The notes beneath the pieces were generated by a model. It searched no databases and was not told the DNA's origin. It saw only the letters and a program-made list of their open reading frames with translations. From Dehalococcoidales bacterium (GTDB lineage: Bacteria > Chloroflexota > Dehalococcoidia > Dehalococcoidales > RBG-16-60-22), in the NCBI GenBank assembly GCA_030606585.1, contig JAUWGD010000033.1, positions 1-13,609 of the forward strand: a stretch of DNA of 13,609 bases. Reading direction: 5' to 3'. Both the position numbers and the translations under genes were made by a program. Numbering within the stretch: position 1 is the stretch's first letter; each line of letters starts with the position of its first letter. Shown here one piece after another: positions 1-6,218 of the stretch.

Positions 1-553
1 CCATATCGTCGTCCAGGTGTGCTCGCAATATACTCCGCCTGACCAACAGGTACACTTTGCTATATCTCTTGGCTGCGAGAGTTAAGGTCATCTCTATCCC
101 GATTGCCCCTGACCCGATGATGGCAGCACTGGTGTATTTAGGTATGATTTTCTCCAGGGCTCTGCCATCCGCAATATTCGAGCTGAGAGTAAATTCGTTG
201 TTACCATCCAGTCCGGGGATTGGGGGAATGGAAGGAACAGCCCCGGGACTTAAAATCAGCTTATCGTAAGAATAGCTCTTGCCCCCGGCAACAATTCGCT
301 TTTCCTTCCTGAGAATATCAGTGACTTCGGTGCTCAAATGAACGGTTATGTTTCTCTCTTCGAAAAATTTGCCAGGATAAAAAATATCATCCCAGCGGGC
401 TACTCCCCTGAGTACAAAGGGTGGTTCACAGGGTGCGTAACCAATCTCGCTCTGGGTACTAAATATATCTATCTGGGCTTGTTTATCCAGCTGTCGAATC
501 CGCCCCGAGGCACTCCTGCCGCCGGCGCCGGCACCAATAATGCATACTTTCAT
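1..553 (-). CDS. FAD/NAD(P)-dependent disulfide oxidoreductase, CoA-disulfide reductase/NADH oxidase type (partial, 3' end missing)
   Basis: Read from the complementary strand, starting at the ATG at 553-551 behind a GGGAG ribosome binding site; it runs off the left edge after about 184 codons. Residues 7-12 (GAGAGG) form the FAD-binding Rossmann loop. A second dinucleotide fold begins in AAIIGSGAIG, for NAD(P)H. Between them lies a single cysteine, C42 in GYAPCEPP, at the place where CoA-disulfide reductases and water- or peroxide-forming NADH oxidases carry their lone redox cysteine (usual context SxxxCGLPY); a CxxxxC pair as in lipoamide or thioredoxin reductases is absent. The C-terminal dimerisation domain is outside the window. 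It is the last visible gene of the minus-strand cluster, 81 bases after a thioredoxin gene. Likely cytoplasmic NAD(P)H-dependent reduction of a disulfide, persulfide or O2; the substrate cannot be decided. The GLPY to EPPF change is unusual. Confidence 0.85.
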   Translation of the reverse strand, partial: MKVCIIGAGAGGRSASGRIRQLDKQAQIDIFSTQSEIGYAPCEPPFVLRGVARWDDIFYPGKFFEERNITVHLSTEVTDILRKEKRIVAGGKSYSYDKLILSPGAVPSIPPIPGLDGNNEFTLSSNIADGRALEKIIPKYTSAAIIGSGAIGIEMTLTLAAKRYSKVYLLVRRSILRAHLDDDM

Positions 554-634
554 GTCTGTCTCCCTGTAGTCTTATCAGTACTTGGGATAGAATCCTATCG
601 GCTCTTCGTAATTCTTCTGTTTAAGCCTGCTCTC

Positions 635-976
635 TTAATCTGAAGATTTATTCTGCAGGATGCCATCTACCATTGTCCGGATAATGAGCTCCGGGACTGC
701 GCCGAGGATTTCGTCAACCTTCTCCCCATTAACAAAGAACATCTGCATTGGTATACTCATAATCTGATATTTTCTTGCGGTATCCTGGTTTTCGTCCACA
801 TTAATCATGCAGAACTTGAATCTGCCTTCGTACTCCTCGGAGAGTTTTTCGTATATCGGTATAACCATATGGCAAGGGCCACACCATGGTGCCCAGAAAT
901 CCACCTCTGTGGGAAGGCCTGACCCTAGCACTTCCTCCTCAAAATATTGATCCGTGATTTGCACTATCTTGCTCAT
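635..976 (-). CDS. Thioredoxin (canonical WCGPC)
   Basis: A 113-residue protein with the complete thioredoxin fold signature: VDFWAPWCGPC at about residues 25-35, redox pair C32/C35, buried acid D26, and the cis-proline loop MSIPMQ near residue 75. The length is normal for a stand-alone cytoplasmic thioredoxin and there is no signal peptide. The ATG is preceded by AAGGAGGT at good spacing. It follows the SAM methyltransferase gene by 39 bases and precedes the FAD disulfide reductase gene by 81 bases, so it is probably in the same transcript. It may pass electrons from the neighbouring reductase to a cluster protein; that pairing is inference. A second, very different thioredoxin lies at 5881-6216 near the other end of the cluster. 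Confidence 0.95.
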   Translation of the reverse strand: MSKIVQITDQYFEEEVLGSGLPTEVDFWAPWCGPCHMVIPIYEKLSEEYEGRFKFCMINVDENQDTARKYQIMSIPMQMFFVNGEKVDEILGAVPELIIRTMVDGILQNKSSD

Positions 977-1015
977 GGTACCTCCTTCTAGATTAATTAC
1001 TTCGACAGGAACATA

Positions 1016-1558
1016 TCACGCTTTCCTGAAAACCAGAGTTCTGTATGTTTCGAGACCCTTATTATCAGTAGGCGTTTCGCAGACCTCCTTTTCCAAGCGA
1101 AAGTCTGCGTTTTCTATCTCATTCTCAGTCTCCGTCTCTACCAGGTTCGGCCAGACTGATATGGAGAGAAAAGCGGAGGGTTTCATAATTCTGTAGATTT
1201 CACCCAGTAGCCTTCTTCTATCCTCTGCCTGCGGGAAATAGAAAGAATGGAAAACTTCAAACAGAAGGACTCCATCTACAGACTCATTAGTTAATTCGAT
1301 TTCCAGTTCCCCTGACGTTTCCATTCGCTCCACGTTTTTCAAGCCCGCTGACTTGATTTTTTGCATCAATGCATCCAAAGCTTCCTTATCCTTATCCAAG
1401 GCATATACTCTCCCCTGCTTACCAGCTATCTTGGCAACCGGCATAGTATACATTCCATAGCCACAGCCAAAATCCAGTATAGTCTGGCCTTTCCTGATAC
1501 CTACTTTTTGCAGCATATCAAGTACTCGTGATTCAAGTTCCATTGTCGCTACAGTCAT
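1016..1558 (-). CDS. Class I SAM-dependent methyltransferase (180 aa)
   Basis: A Rossmann-type methyltransferase. Motif I is ILDFGCGYG (residues 27-35, SAM-binding glycine loop); the acidic end of strand 2 is YALDKD; the post-I region and motif IV-like segment is VDGVLLFEVFH, and EIYRIMKP matches the helix and turn before strand 5 in methyltransferase_11/25-type enzymes. The chosen ATG at 1558 has AGGA about 9 bases upstream and overlaps the 3' end of the upstream methyltransferase gene by 26 bases; an alternative ATG five codons later lacks a recognisable ribosome binding site. The small size leaves little room for a substrate domain, so the substrate is unknown. The overlap implies translational coupling with its neighbour and possibly joint function. 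Confidence 0.85.
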   Translation of the reverse strand: MTVATMELESRVLDMLQKVGIRKGQTILDFGCGYGMYTMPVAKIAGKQGRVYALDKDKEALDALMQKIKSAGLKNVERMETSGELEIELTNESVDGVLLFEVFHSFYFPQAEDRRRLLGEIYRIMKPSAFLSISVWPNLVETETENEIENADFRLEKEVCETPTDNKGLETYRTLVFRKA

Positions 1559-2303
1559 GATTATTATCCTGTCGGTAATCTTTGGTCATACTCTCAATAG
1601 CCGACACTTTTTTGCCGGCGGCGATTATCGTGAAGCCAGCATCGGGGAAATAACCTTCCCTGGGTTCTTCCATGTTTTGCACCTCGCCTGGCCTTTGAAA
1701 AAGTGTCGAGATAATTTTCTCAGTCACAAAACCTGCTTGCGCTATGAGCCTAACCACCTCATCATAGCTGTAAAAGGTAGCAAATTTGTAGAAACGGTGA
1801 CCCTCGTCTTTCTTCTGCTGATAGAATTGGCCCCACGGGCTTTCTTTCAATACCAGGCCCAGAACTATCTTGCCGCTGGGTGCCAGGATGCGGTTGGCTT
1901 CCTTCAGAACATCCAAGGGCGAGTCCACAAAACATAAGGTAACAATTAAGAAGACTGTACCGAAGGTTCCTTCATCAAACAGCTCCTGCTCTCCTCGACC
2001 TTGAAAGGCGTTTATCCCTCTACGCCTTGCCATCTTAACGAGCTTAATCGAAGGGTCAATGCCAGTCTCTATTCCCAGAGCCTGAGCAAAACGACCACTG
2101 CCAACTCCTATTTCAAGCCAGGGCCTTGGCAGGGCTGGCAACAGCGCTTTGAACGCCTGCACCTCAATGAAGAAGATGAGGCTTCCATCTTTGTCAAACC
2201 AGGCATCATATTCCGAAGCTAGGTCATCAAATGGAGAGAAATCAACGCTGTTTAGTCTTGCTCTTTTCCTTGCTGCTCCAGCAAGATACTTGGTTGATGA
2301 CAT
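1533..2303 (-). CDS. Class I SAM-dependent methyltransferase (256 aa)
   Basis: A second SAM methyltransferase, distinct from the one it overlaps. The N-terminus carries FDDLASEYDAWF, the helix typical of UbiE/methyltransferase_11 relatives. Motif I is WLEIGVGSGRFA (residues 62-73) and TGIDPS marks the ribose-binding acid. VTLCFVDSP and EANRILAPSG match motifs IV-V, and a long C-terminal part with several aromatic residues could form the substrate lid. AAGGAG stands a few bases before the ATG. It starts 12 bases after the CooT-type gene and runs into the next methyltransferase with a 26-base overlap. I recall relatives of this protein beside CooC-type genes in anaerobes, but the reaction is unknown. 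The last roughly 25 codons, where the overlap begins, are polar and asparagine/aspartate-rich, so the extension may be poorly conserved. Confidence 0.88.
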   Translation of the reverse strand: MSSTKYLAGAARKRARLNSVDFSPFDDLASEYDAWFDKDGSLIFFIEVQAFKALLPALPRPWLEIGVGSGRFAQALGIETGIDPSIKLVKMARRRGINAFQGRGEQELFDEGTFGTVFLIVTLCFVDSPLDVLKEANRILAPSGKIVLGLVLKESPWGQFYQQKKDEGHRFYKFATFYSYDEVVRLIAQAGFVTEKIISTLFQRPGEVQNMEEPREGYFPDAGFTIIAAGKKVSAIESMTKDYRQDNNHDCSDNGT

Positions 2304-2315
2304 ATTTCTCCTTCA

Positions 2316-2519
2316 TTAACCACTACCGGCAGTACGGTATTGCTCCAAGAGTATTTTCGAGGTGGAGAAATCTATCTCGATGACTCTGCCCGGGATCACC
2401 TTTCCCTGGCCAAACAGGGTCTCCAGTTCCACACGATTAGCATGCAGTCGAATATATGCAATGTCTTGAAGTACTGGTTCACTATCCTGCTTGTTTAAAT
2501 AAGCCTTAGCCAGGCACAT
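2316..2519 (-). CDS. cooT: CooT-type nickel-binding accessory protein (67 aa)
   Basis: A 67-residue protein beginning MCLAKAYL. The N-terminal MC-(L/M)-A sequence, beta-rich body with VLQDIAYI, and the size match the CooT family. In Rhodospirillum rubrum, CooT is a small homodimer that binds nickel through the cysteine directly after the start methionine and assists carbon monoxide dehydrogenase maturation. Here the equivalent is C2, the only cysteine in the protein, which supports a metal-site role. A GGAGGTG ribosome binding site precedes the ATG. It sits 33 bases after the CooC-type gene, the expected functional partner. The family also includes many homologues outside CO dehydrogenase clusters, so the client enzyme is open. 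Confidence 0.75.
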   Translation of the reverse strand: MCLAKAYLNKQDSEPVLQDIAYIRLHANRVELETLFGQGKVIPGRVIEIDFSTSKILLEQYRTAGSG

Positions 2520-2552
2520 TTTTCACCTCCATGCTCCATAAGAGCGGCTAAA

Positions 2553-3332
2553 TCATATTAGTGTTGGCATACCTGCCCTTGACAGTATGCTATCCATGAC
2601 CTCTTTAATTTCCTGAACCGCTACCCCATTTACCGGGATTCTGCCTTCTATACTTGAGTTAAAGATATCGGCATCGAAGTAAATACACCCGACCACCTCA
2701 ATGTGCCGCTCCTGTAGTTCTGCTTTCAATCTGGCAGCTATCTCTCCTGTTGGCACCTTGTTCAAAACAGCCCAAGCATTCTTAATGCCGATTCCTGAAG
2801 CCAATTCGTGTATCTTCTGGCCTACGTTTACCGATTCCAAAGGAGGCTCGACCACGATAAGCACACTGTCAATACTGGTCTCCACTCCCCGACCGAAATG
2901 CTCTACACCCGCTTCCATGTCCACAATAGCCAACTCATCTTCCTGCAAATCGAGCTTTTTTAAAAATTCGCGACTTAACACCCCCATAGGACAGGCGCAG
3001 CCTTCCAGAGACTGCAGAATTTTGCCTATAGCAACAAGCTTAAGACCGTCTTTCTGGAGTAAATATTCCCCAGGTATTTGCGTTGTCTGGATATTCGTTT
3101 CACTAAGGACGCTCGGCTGCCCCATTTTTTGTCTCAGGTTTTTCTTGCCGCCAACAAGCTCCATGAGTGGTACTGGCGGATGGTCAAAACCAAGCATGCG
3201 AAAAAGCCCCGAATTGGATTCATCGGAATCTACCACCAGCACTTGATAACTTCTTTTCAAGGCTTCATTCGCCAGCAGGGCAACTATGGTGCTTTTCCCA
3301 CTGCCTCCTTTGCCACAGACCGATATCTTCAT
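2553..3332 (-). CDS. cooC: CooC-type nickel-insertion ATPase (MinD/ParA-like)
   Basis: A 259-residue P-loop ATPase of the SIMIBI class. The deviant Walker A motif is GKGGSGKST (residues 7-15, including the signature lysine K8), Walker A' is VVDSDES (residues 34-40), and VDMEAG followed by FGRG at 137-149 is typical of CooC/AcsF. The metal site GCACPMG gives C112-x-C114, the CxC pair that in Carboxydothermus CooC1 binds Ni/Zn between two protomers; even the numbering matches. NKVP near residue 191 is the base-recognition NKxx motif. Known role of the family: ATP-dependent nickel delivery to CO dehydrogenase or the acetyl-CoA synthase A-cluster. It lies 18 bases after a ferredoxin gene and 33 bases before the CooT-type gene. 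No nickel enzyme is in the window, so the target is off-window or unconventional. Confidence 0.9.
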   Translation of the reverse strand: MKISVCGKGGSGKSTIVALLANEALKRSYQVLVVDSDESNSGLFRMLGFDHPPVPLMELVGGKKNLRQKMGQPSVLSETNIQTTQIPGEYLLQKDGLKLVAIGKILQSLEGCACPMGVLSREFLKKLDLQEDELAIVDMEAGVEHFGRGVETSIDSVLIVVEPPLESVNVGQKIHELASGIGIKNAWAVLNKVPTGEIAARLKAELQERHIEVVGCIYFDADIFNSSIEGRIPVNGVAVQEIKEVMDSILSRAGMPTLI

Positions 3333-3350
3333 CCTTTTATCCCCTCTTGA

Positions 3351-3563
3351 TTACATTCTTACTATACTGATTGCCTTTAAGGGGCAGGCACGGACGCAGT
3401 CGCTACAGCTCTGGCAAAGAGATGGGTCTGGCATTGGTATCTCGTAGGGAGATTCTTGCTTTAGCAGCTTATGGGAACACGCCAGTACAGCAACGCAGAC
3501 GCCACTATCACACTTCTCCGGATGGCACTTGTTGTAATCCACCAGAGCTATCTTGCTCGGCAT
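3351..3563 (-). CDS. Small dicluster ferredoxin with RLI/ABCE1-like first cysteine motif
   Basis: A 70-residue protein with eight cysteines suited to two [4Fe-4S] clusters. The C-terminal half has the classical motif CQSCSDCVRACP (C50, C53, C56, C60). The N-terminal half has VDYNKCHPEKC followed by two further cysteines (C13, C18, C23, C29); the VDYxKCxPxKC pattern resembles the N-terminal iron-sulfur domain of RNase L inhibitor/ABCE1 proteins rather than an ordinary ferredoxin, although cysteine spacing is slightly longer. A conserved-looking linker (YEIPMPDPSL) joins the two. The start ATG has AAAGGG upstream and lies 12 bases after the small acidic gene. It is immediately upstream of the CooC-type gene, so an electron donor or scaffold role in metal-centre or corrinoid activation is plausible but unproven. 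Confidence 0.85.
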   Translation of the reverse strand: MPSKIALVDYNKCHPEKCDSGVCVAVLACSHKLLKQESPYEIPMPDPSLCQSCSDCVRACPLKAISIVRM

Positions 3564-3575
3564 AAGCGCCCTTTC

Positions 3576-3740
3576 TCAATCTGTTTCACTCTCAATGTCT
3601 TCGGTTTTCTGCGTCTCCTCCAGTTCGTTTTCCAATGCCTCCAGTTGCTGCCACATTGATGGCGGTACAGAGTGAGGGGGCCAGCGTGCCTTGAGATCGG
3701 CTATCTTCTCTTCAATCTCTCTTACTTTGTCACTACTCAC
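3576..3740 (-). CDS. Small acidic conserved-looking hypothetical protein (54 aa, GTG start)
   Basis: A short gene read from GTG at 3740-3738 to TGA at 3578-3576. The product is 54 residues: an N-terminal charged helix (KVREIEEKIADLKAR), a proline/tryptophan hinge (WPPHSVPPSMWQQLE), and a second glutamate-rich helix ending in an acidic tail. Two amphipathic helices joined by a proline turn suggest a helical hairpin or a partner-binding peptide. It fits the operon: its stop is 12 bases before the ferredoxin start, in the same direction. The ribosome binding site is weak (GAG). I recognise no family with a known function. The tryptophan-rich hinge and good codon structure make it unlikely to be a chance ORF. 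It is probably a small partner of the ferredoxin or CooC-type protein (inference). Confidence 0.65.
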   Translation of the reverse strand: MSSDKVREIEEKIADLKARWPPHSVPPSMWQQLEALENELEETQKTEDIESETD

Positions 3741-3763
3741 TTTATGTCTCTATGGCTCTTACG

Positions 3764-3816
3764 CCGGGGTTTCACCCGGGTGCAGCCCCCTTCTATAAGT
3801 AACAACACTACTTATA
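3764..3816. repeat. Two inverted repeats in the gap after the UroD-type gene
   Basis: The first is a perfect 8-base inverted repeat with a 7-base loop (TATAAGTA, loop 3802-3808, TACTTATA; 3794-3816). It overlaps the stop codon of the methyltransferase gene. The second is CCGGG-N6-CCCGG at 3764-3779, overlapping the 10-base palindrome CACCCGGGTG at 3773-3782. Neither is followed by a T run in the minus direction, so they are not classical terminators. They may be RNA processing or stabilising stems separating the corrinoid pair from the downstream genes, or a protein-binding site. Confidence 0.5.
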
Positions 3817-5142
3817 AACGCCGAATTCTTTGGCAGCTTCCATCACGGCGCGCAGATTATCCGGGTTCCCCCTATCCATAGTCGCCCCACCGGTCAGTAT
3901 ATAACCACCGCCTGGAGCGCAGATTTCGATAAGCCTGCGGCAGCGTTCTTTGACATCATGGGGCGTGCCTGTACATAGTGCCGTGACGGGCACATTGCCG
4001 GCGATACAGGCGGTGTCACCGAGAACCTCTTTGGCTCTGGCCATATCCATATGTTCAAACCACCATATCATCGAGCTCCGGGGCATATCCCTGATAATCT
4101 CCAGGCGGGGTTCGTAGTTCCCTTCAGCGAATGGCATCGGCACAAGCCCCTCGTTAATCAAACCCAGCAGGATATCCTTAAAAGTAGGCCAGTAGAATTC
4201 CTCGTACTGCTTGTTGGACATAAAACCACCGGTCCCTTTATGGAGAGGCATTACTACTATTGGGCATCCTGAAGTATTAGCTCCAGCTACAGCTTCATCA
4301 ATTGCGATTGGTACCAGCCTTTCCATCGCTTCCTGGAGCTTGTCCGGCCGCTGGAACATATCCATCATGATACCGCGTGTCCCTCTAAGCATATCGCCTA
4401 TCATATCGAAGGGGGCCCCGGACATGCTACCCCAGAAAGAGGGTAAACCTGCTTCCAGCGACTTCTGACTGACGTCATTAACAACTTGCATCCATTTCAT
4501 AGTCTCCACGCCGGCCTCCATGAGTTTCTTATAGGCCGCCTGTATCTCCGGGTCAGCGAAGTATGCTAAATAAAAGACCGGTAGGCCGATAAAAGCCGTC
4601 AGTTGAGGCAGCTTCTCAAAAGCCTTACAGGCGCCCATAGCGCGGGGCATGAAGGTCCTCAACCAGAAATCGGAGGGGTCTTTAATGAGCTTGTCATATT
4701 CCTCTGCCTTTACATATTCATTTTCAATGAACTGGTAAGATTCAATATGGTCAGCCAGACCGTGACCGGGCCACTTCTCCAGCTTGAAGTCAATTATTTC
4801 CAGTACCTTGCCCGGGAAGACAAGGCCGGGACCAATAAACGTGTCCATTTCAAATTCATCAAGAAACTTGAGCCAAGCACGCCGGAGCATATCGTAATCA
4901 TACATGGCCGTCTTGAGATTGCCCCCGGCGAGATAGGCCGGGATATTCCCCGCCGGCAGAATGACCGGCACACGGTCCGGCTCCTCAAGCTTGATGGCTT
5001 TGATAAACCTGGTCACTCTTTCCTTGTAGAGCTTTTCGGCTTCCGGGCTGGAGAATGTAACATTGGGCGCAAGCCACCGTTTGAAGCGTTCCTCACGTTT
5101 TTCTTCCCAGGATAAATCCGCCCATTTCTTTTCCGTATTCAT
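3808..5142 (-). CDS. UroD-family (MtaA/CmuA-like) corrinoid-dependent methyltransferase
   Basis: A protein of 444 residues when started at the ATG at 5142, which overlaps the stop of the corrinoid protein gene as ATGA; a start five codons upstream (5157) has its AAAGG directly against the ATG and is less likely. The fold markers of the uroporphyrinogen decarboxylase superfamily are present: an N-terminal RFIKAIKLEEPDRVP segment, KEVLGDTACIAGNVP, GTPHDVKERCRRLI and the C-terminal APGGGYIL. Context with a corrinoid protein, not a haem pathway, argues for methyl transfer between a substrate (methoxy, methylamine or methylthiol type) and cobalt. The usual HxC...C zinc ligands of MtaA/MtbA are not seen: the HxCGN position reads FAEGN (338-342) and the C-terminal GC position reads TGGATM. 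Substrate unknown. Confidence 0.88.
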   Translation of the reverse strand: MNTEKKWADLSWEEKREERFKRWLAPNVTFSSPEAEKLYKERVTRFIKAIKLEEPDRVPVILPAGNIPAYLAGGNLKTAMYDYDMLRRAWLKFLDEFEMDTFIGPGLVFPGKVLEIIDFKLEKWPGHGLADHIESYQFIENEYVKAEEYDKLIKDPSDFWLRTFMPRAMGACKAFEKLPQLTAFIGLPVFYLAYFADPEIQAAYKKLMEAGVETMKWMQVVNDVSQKSLEAGLPSFWGSMSGAPFDMIGDMLRGTRGIMMDMFQRPDKLQEAMERLVPIAIDEAVAGANTSGCPIVVMPLHKGTGGFMSNKQYEEFYWPTFKDILLGLINEGLVPMPFAEGNYEPRLEIIRDMPRSSMIWWFEHMDMARAKEVLGDTACIAGNVPVTALCTGTPHDVKERCRRLIEICAPGGGYILTGGATMDRGNPDNLRAVMEAAKEFGVYK

Positions 5143-5771
5143 TTTGCACCAATCCATCCTTTCGCCAGAGCTACCGCCGCCATGGCATTCTTACCGTAGG
5201 CGTCCGCTTTGGCATATTTCCTGATATCTTCATCCAACTGGCCGCCACCAATCATAATCTTTATTTTATCTCTCATACCAGCGGCCTCTACAGCTTCCAC
5301 TGTTTCTTTCATAGCATCGAAGGCGGGTGTAAGAAACCCACTCAACCCCAAGATGGGAGCTGCGGTCTCTTTTACCTTGTTCACAAAAGCGTCGGCAGGA
5401 ACATCAACGCCCAGATTGTATACTTCAAAGCCGTTTACATCCAGCATGAAAATAACAATATTCAGACCGATATCATGAATATCCCCGGCTACCGTGCCGA
5501 TGACTACCTTACCAAGTTTCTTGGTTTCAACCGCTTGTTTCAGGTGGGGTTTAACCAGCTCGGTTACCTGCTTGAGAAGGTCACCGGAAAAGACCAGTTC
5601 CGGTAAAAAATACTCGTCGTCGGCAAAGCGTTTACCAACGACTTCCATACCTTTCCGGCTATCCTCCAGTATCTTCAGCGGGTCTTCACCGGCGCCGAGC
5701 CTTTGTTTGACCAGTTCCAGTACTTCCTTATCTTTCAAATCGGCTAACAGGTTGACCAAATCTCCAGACAT
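5139..5771 (-). CDS. Corrinoid (methyl-carrier) protein, MtaC/MttC type
   Basis: A 210-residue B12-binding protein. Residues 1-85 form the four-helix cap (B12-binding_2), and the Rossmann-like cobalamin domain follows. The base-off/His-on signature is complete: D97-x-H99-x-x-G102 (GDIHDIG), with H99 the lower cobalt ligand, then S144 in GLSGFLT 41 residues later, and the IGGGQL loop at 174-179. In three-component methyltransferase systems it shuttles a methyl group between MT I and MT II. AAGGAG precedes the ATG. It shares a 4-base stop/start overlap with the UroD-type methyltransferase, so the pair is almost certainly translated together. Neither a reductive activator (RamA/RACE type) nor a clear methyl-THF methyltransferase is in the window. 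Confidence 0.95.
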   Translation of the reverse strand: MSGDLVNLLADLKDKEVLELVKQRLGAGEDPLKILEDSRKGMEVVGKRFADDEYFLPELVFSGDLLKQVTELVKPHLKQAVETKKLGKVVIGTVAGDIHDIGLNIVIFMLDVNGFEVYNLGVDVPADAFVNKVKETAAPILGLSGFLTPAFDAMKETVEAVEAAGMRDKIKIMIGGGQLDEDIRKYAKADAYGKNAMAAVALAKGWIGAK

Positions 5772-5805
5772 ATTTTTCTTCTCCTTAGTTTATTAATGAC
5801 ATCCC

Positions 5806-5824
5806 CGACTTAGCTTATAAGTCG
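5806..5824. repeat. 7-base inverted repeat upstream of the corrinoid protein gene
   Basis: CGACTTA, a 5-base loop, TAAGTCG: a perfect 7-base inverted repeat 35 bases ahead of the corrinoid gene start, in the 109-base gap after the thioredoxin gene. No T run follows on either strand, so it is not a terminator. It could be an operator or a leader stem. On the minus strand the sequence CTTATAAG inside it also gives a TATAAG -10-like hexamer, but no good -35 stands 17 bases upstream. Confidence 0.4.
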
Positions 5825-5880
5825 TCAGTAGTTCTGCATGCCATTTAACGTTGCTCTTTCTTTTTCCGATAAGACAGCCC

Positions 5881-6216
5881 TTATTCTGCTGCCAGGGTAT
5901 CCAAAATACTTGTCAAATAACTACGGTCTTGAAAACTGAGGAGCCTCTTTACCTCTTGAGAATCCTGAAAAACGAGAATGGTTGGTACTGCGGTAATATG
6001 ATACCGTTCGGCTGTCTCGGGACTTTCTTCGACATCCACCCTGACAAACTTGACTCTGCTGTTGTATTCTTCGGTCAATTCAGCGGATACAAGGCATGTC
6101 GGATAGCAGGTATGGCACCACCGGGCAGTGAAGCAGGCGAACACCGGTAATTCACATTTCAGTACTTCTTCATCGAAATTCTGTTCAGTAACATCAGTCA
6201 ACATTTTACCTGCCAT
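5881..6216 (-). CDS. Thioredoxin-family protein with atypical CHTC active site
   Basis: A thioredoxin-fold protein of 111 residues from the ATG at 6216 (GGAG 10 bases upstream); an upstream TTG at 6222, overlapping the Fur stop by 4 bases, and a later ATG at 6204 are alternatives. The active site is ARWCHTC (W33, C34, C37), and TAVPTILVF holds the cis-proline. The middle dipeptide HT replaces the usual GP. The buried aspartate of thioredoxins (VDFWA) is replaced by cysteine (FACFTA, C28), and there are extra cysteines at 21 and 41. These changes should alter the redox potential, suggesting a thiol relay, metal-handling or disulfide-isomerase-like role rather than a general reductant. No signal peptide is visible. 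It follows the Fur gene almost directly, so the two are probably co-transcribed. Confidence 0.88.
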   Translation of the reverse strand: MAGKMLTDVTEQNFDEEVLKCELPVFACFTARWCHTCYPTCLVSAELTEEYNSRVKFVRVDVEESPETAERYHITAVPTILVFQDSQEVKRLLSFQDRSYLTSILDTLAAE

Positions 6217-6218
6217 CC

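Noticed and set aside
2701..3246. 181-codon open frame on the plus strand
   Set aside because: It is the antisense shadow of the CooC-type gene, which has intact motifs and a ribosome binding site; the plus-strand peptide is serine/threonine/proline-rich with no domain.
3764..3816. Intrinsic terminator after the UroD-type gene
   Set aside because: The stems lack a downstream T run in the direction of transcription, so they are listed as inverted repeats only.
4603..5115. 170-codon open frame on the plus strand
   Set aside because: It is antisense to the UroD-type methyltransferase, with no start context and no recognisable motif.
3808..5142. Haem-pathway uroporphyrinogen decarboxylase (HemE)
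   Set aside because: The protein is about 90 residues longer than HemE, lacks the N-terminal HemE arginine motif as far as I can see, and is coupled to a corrinoid protein gene.
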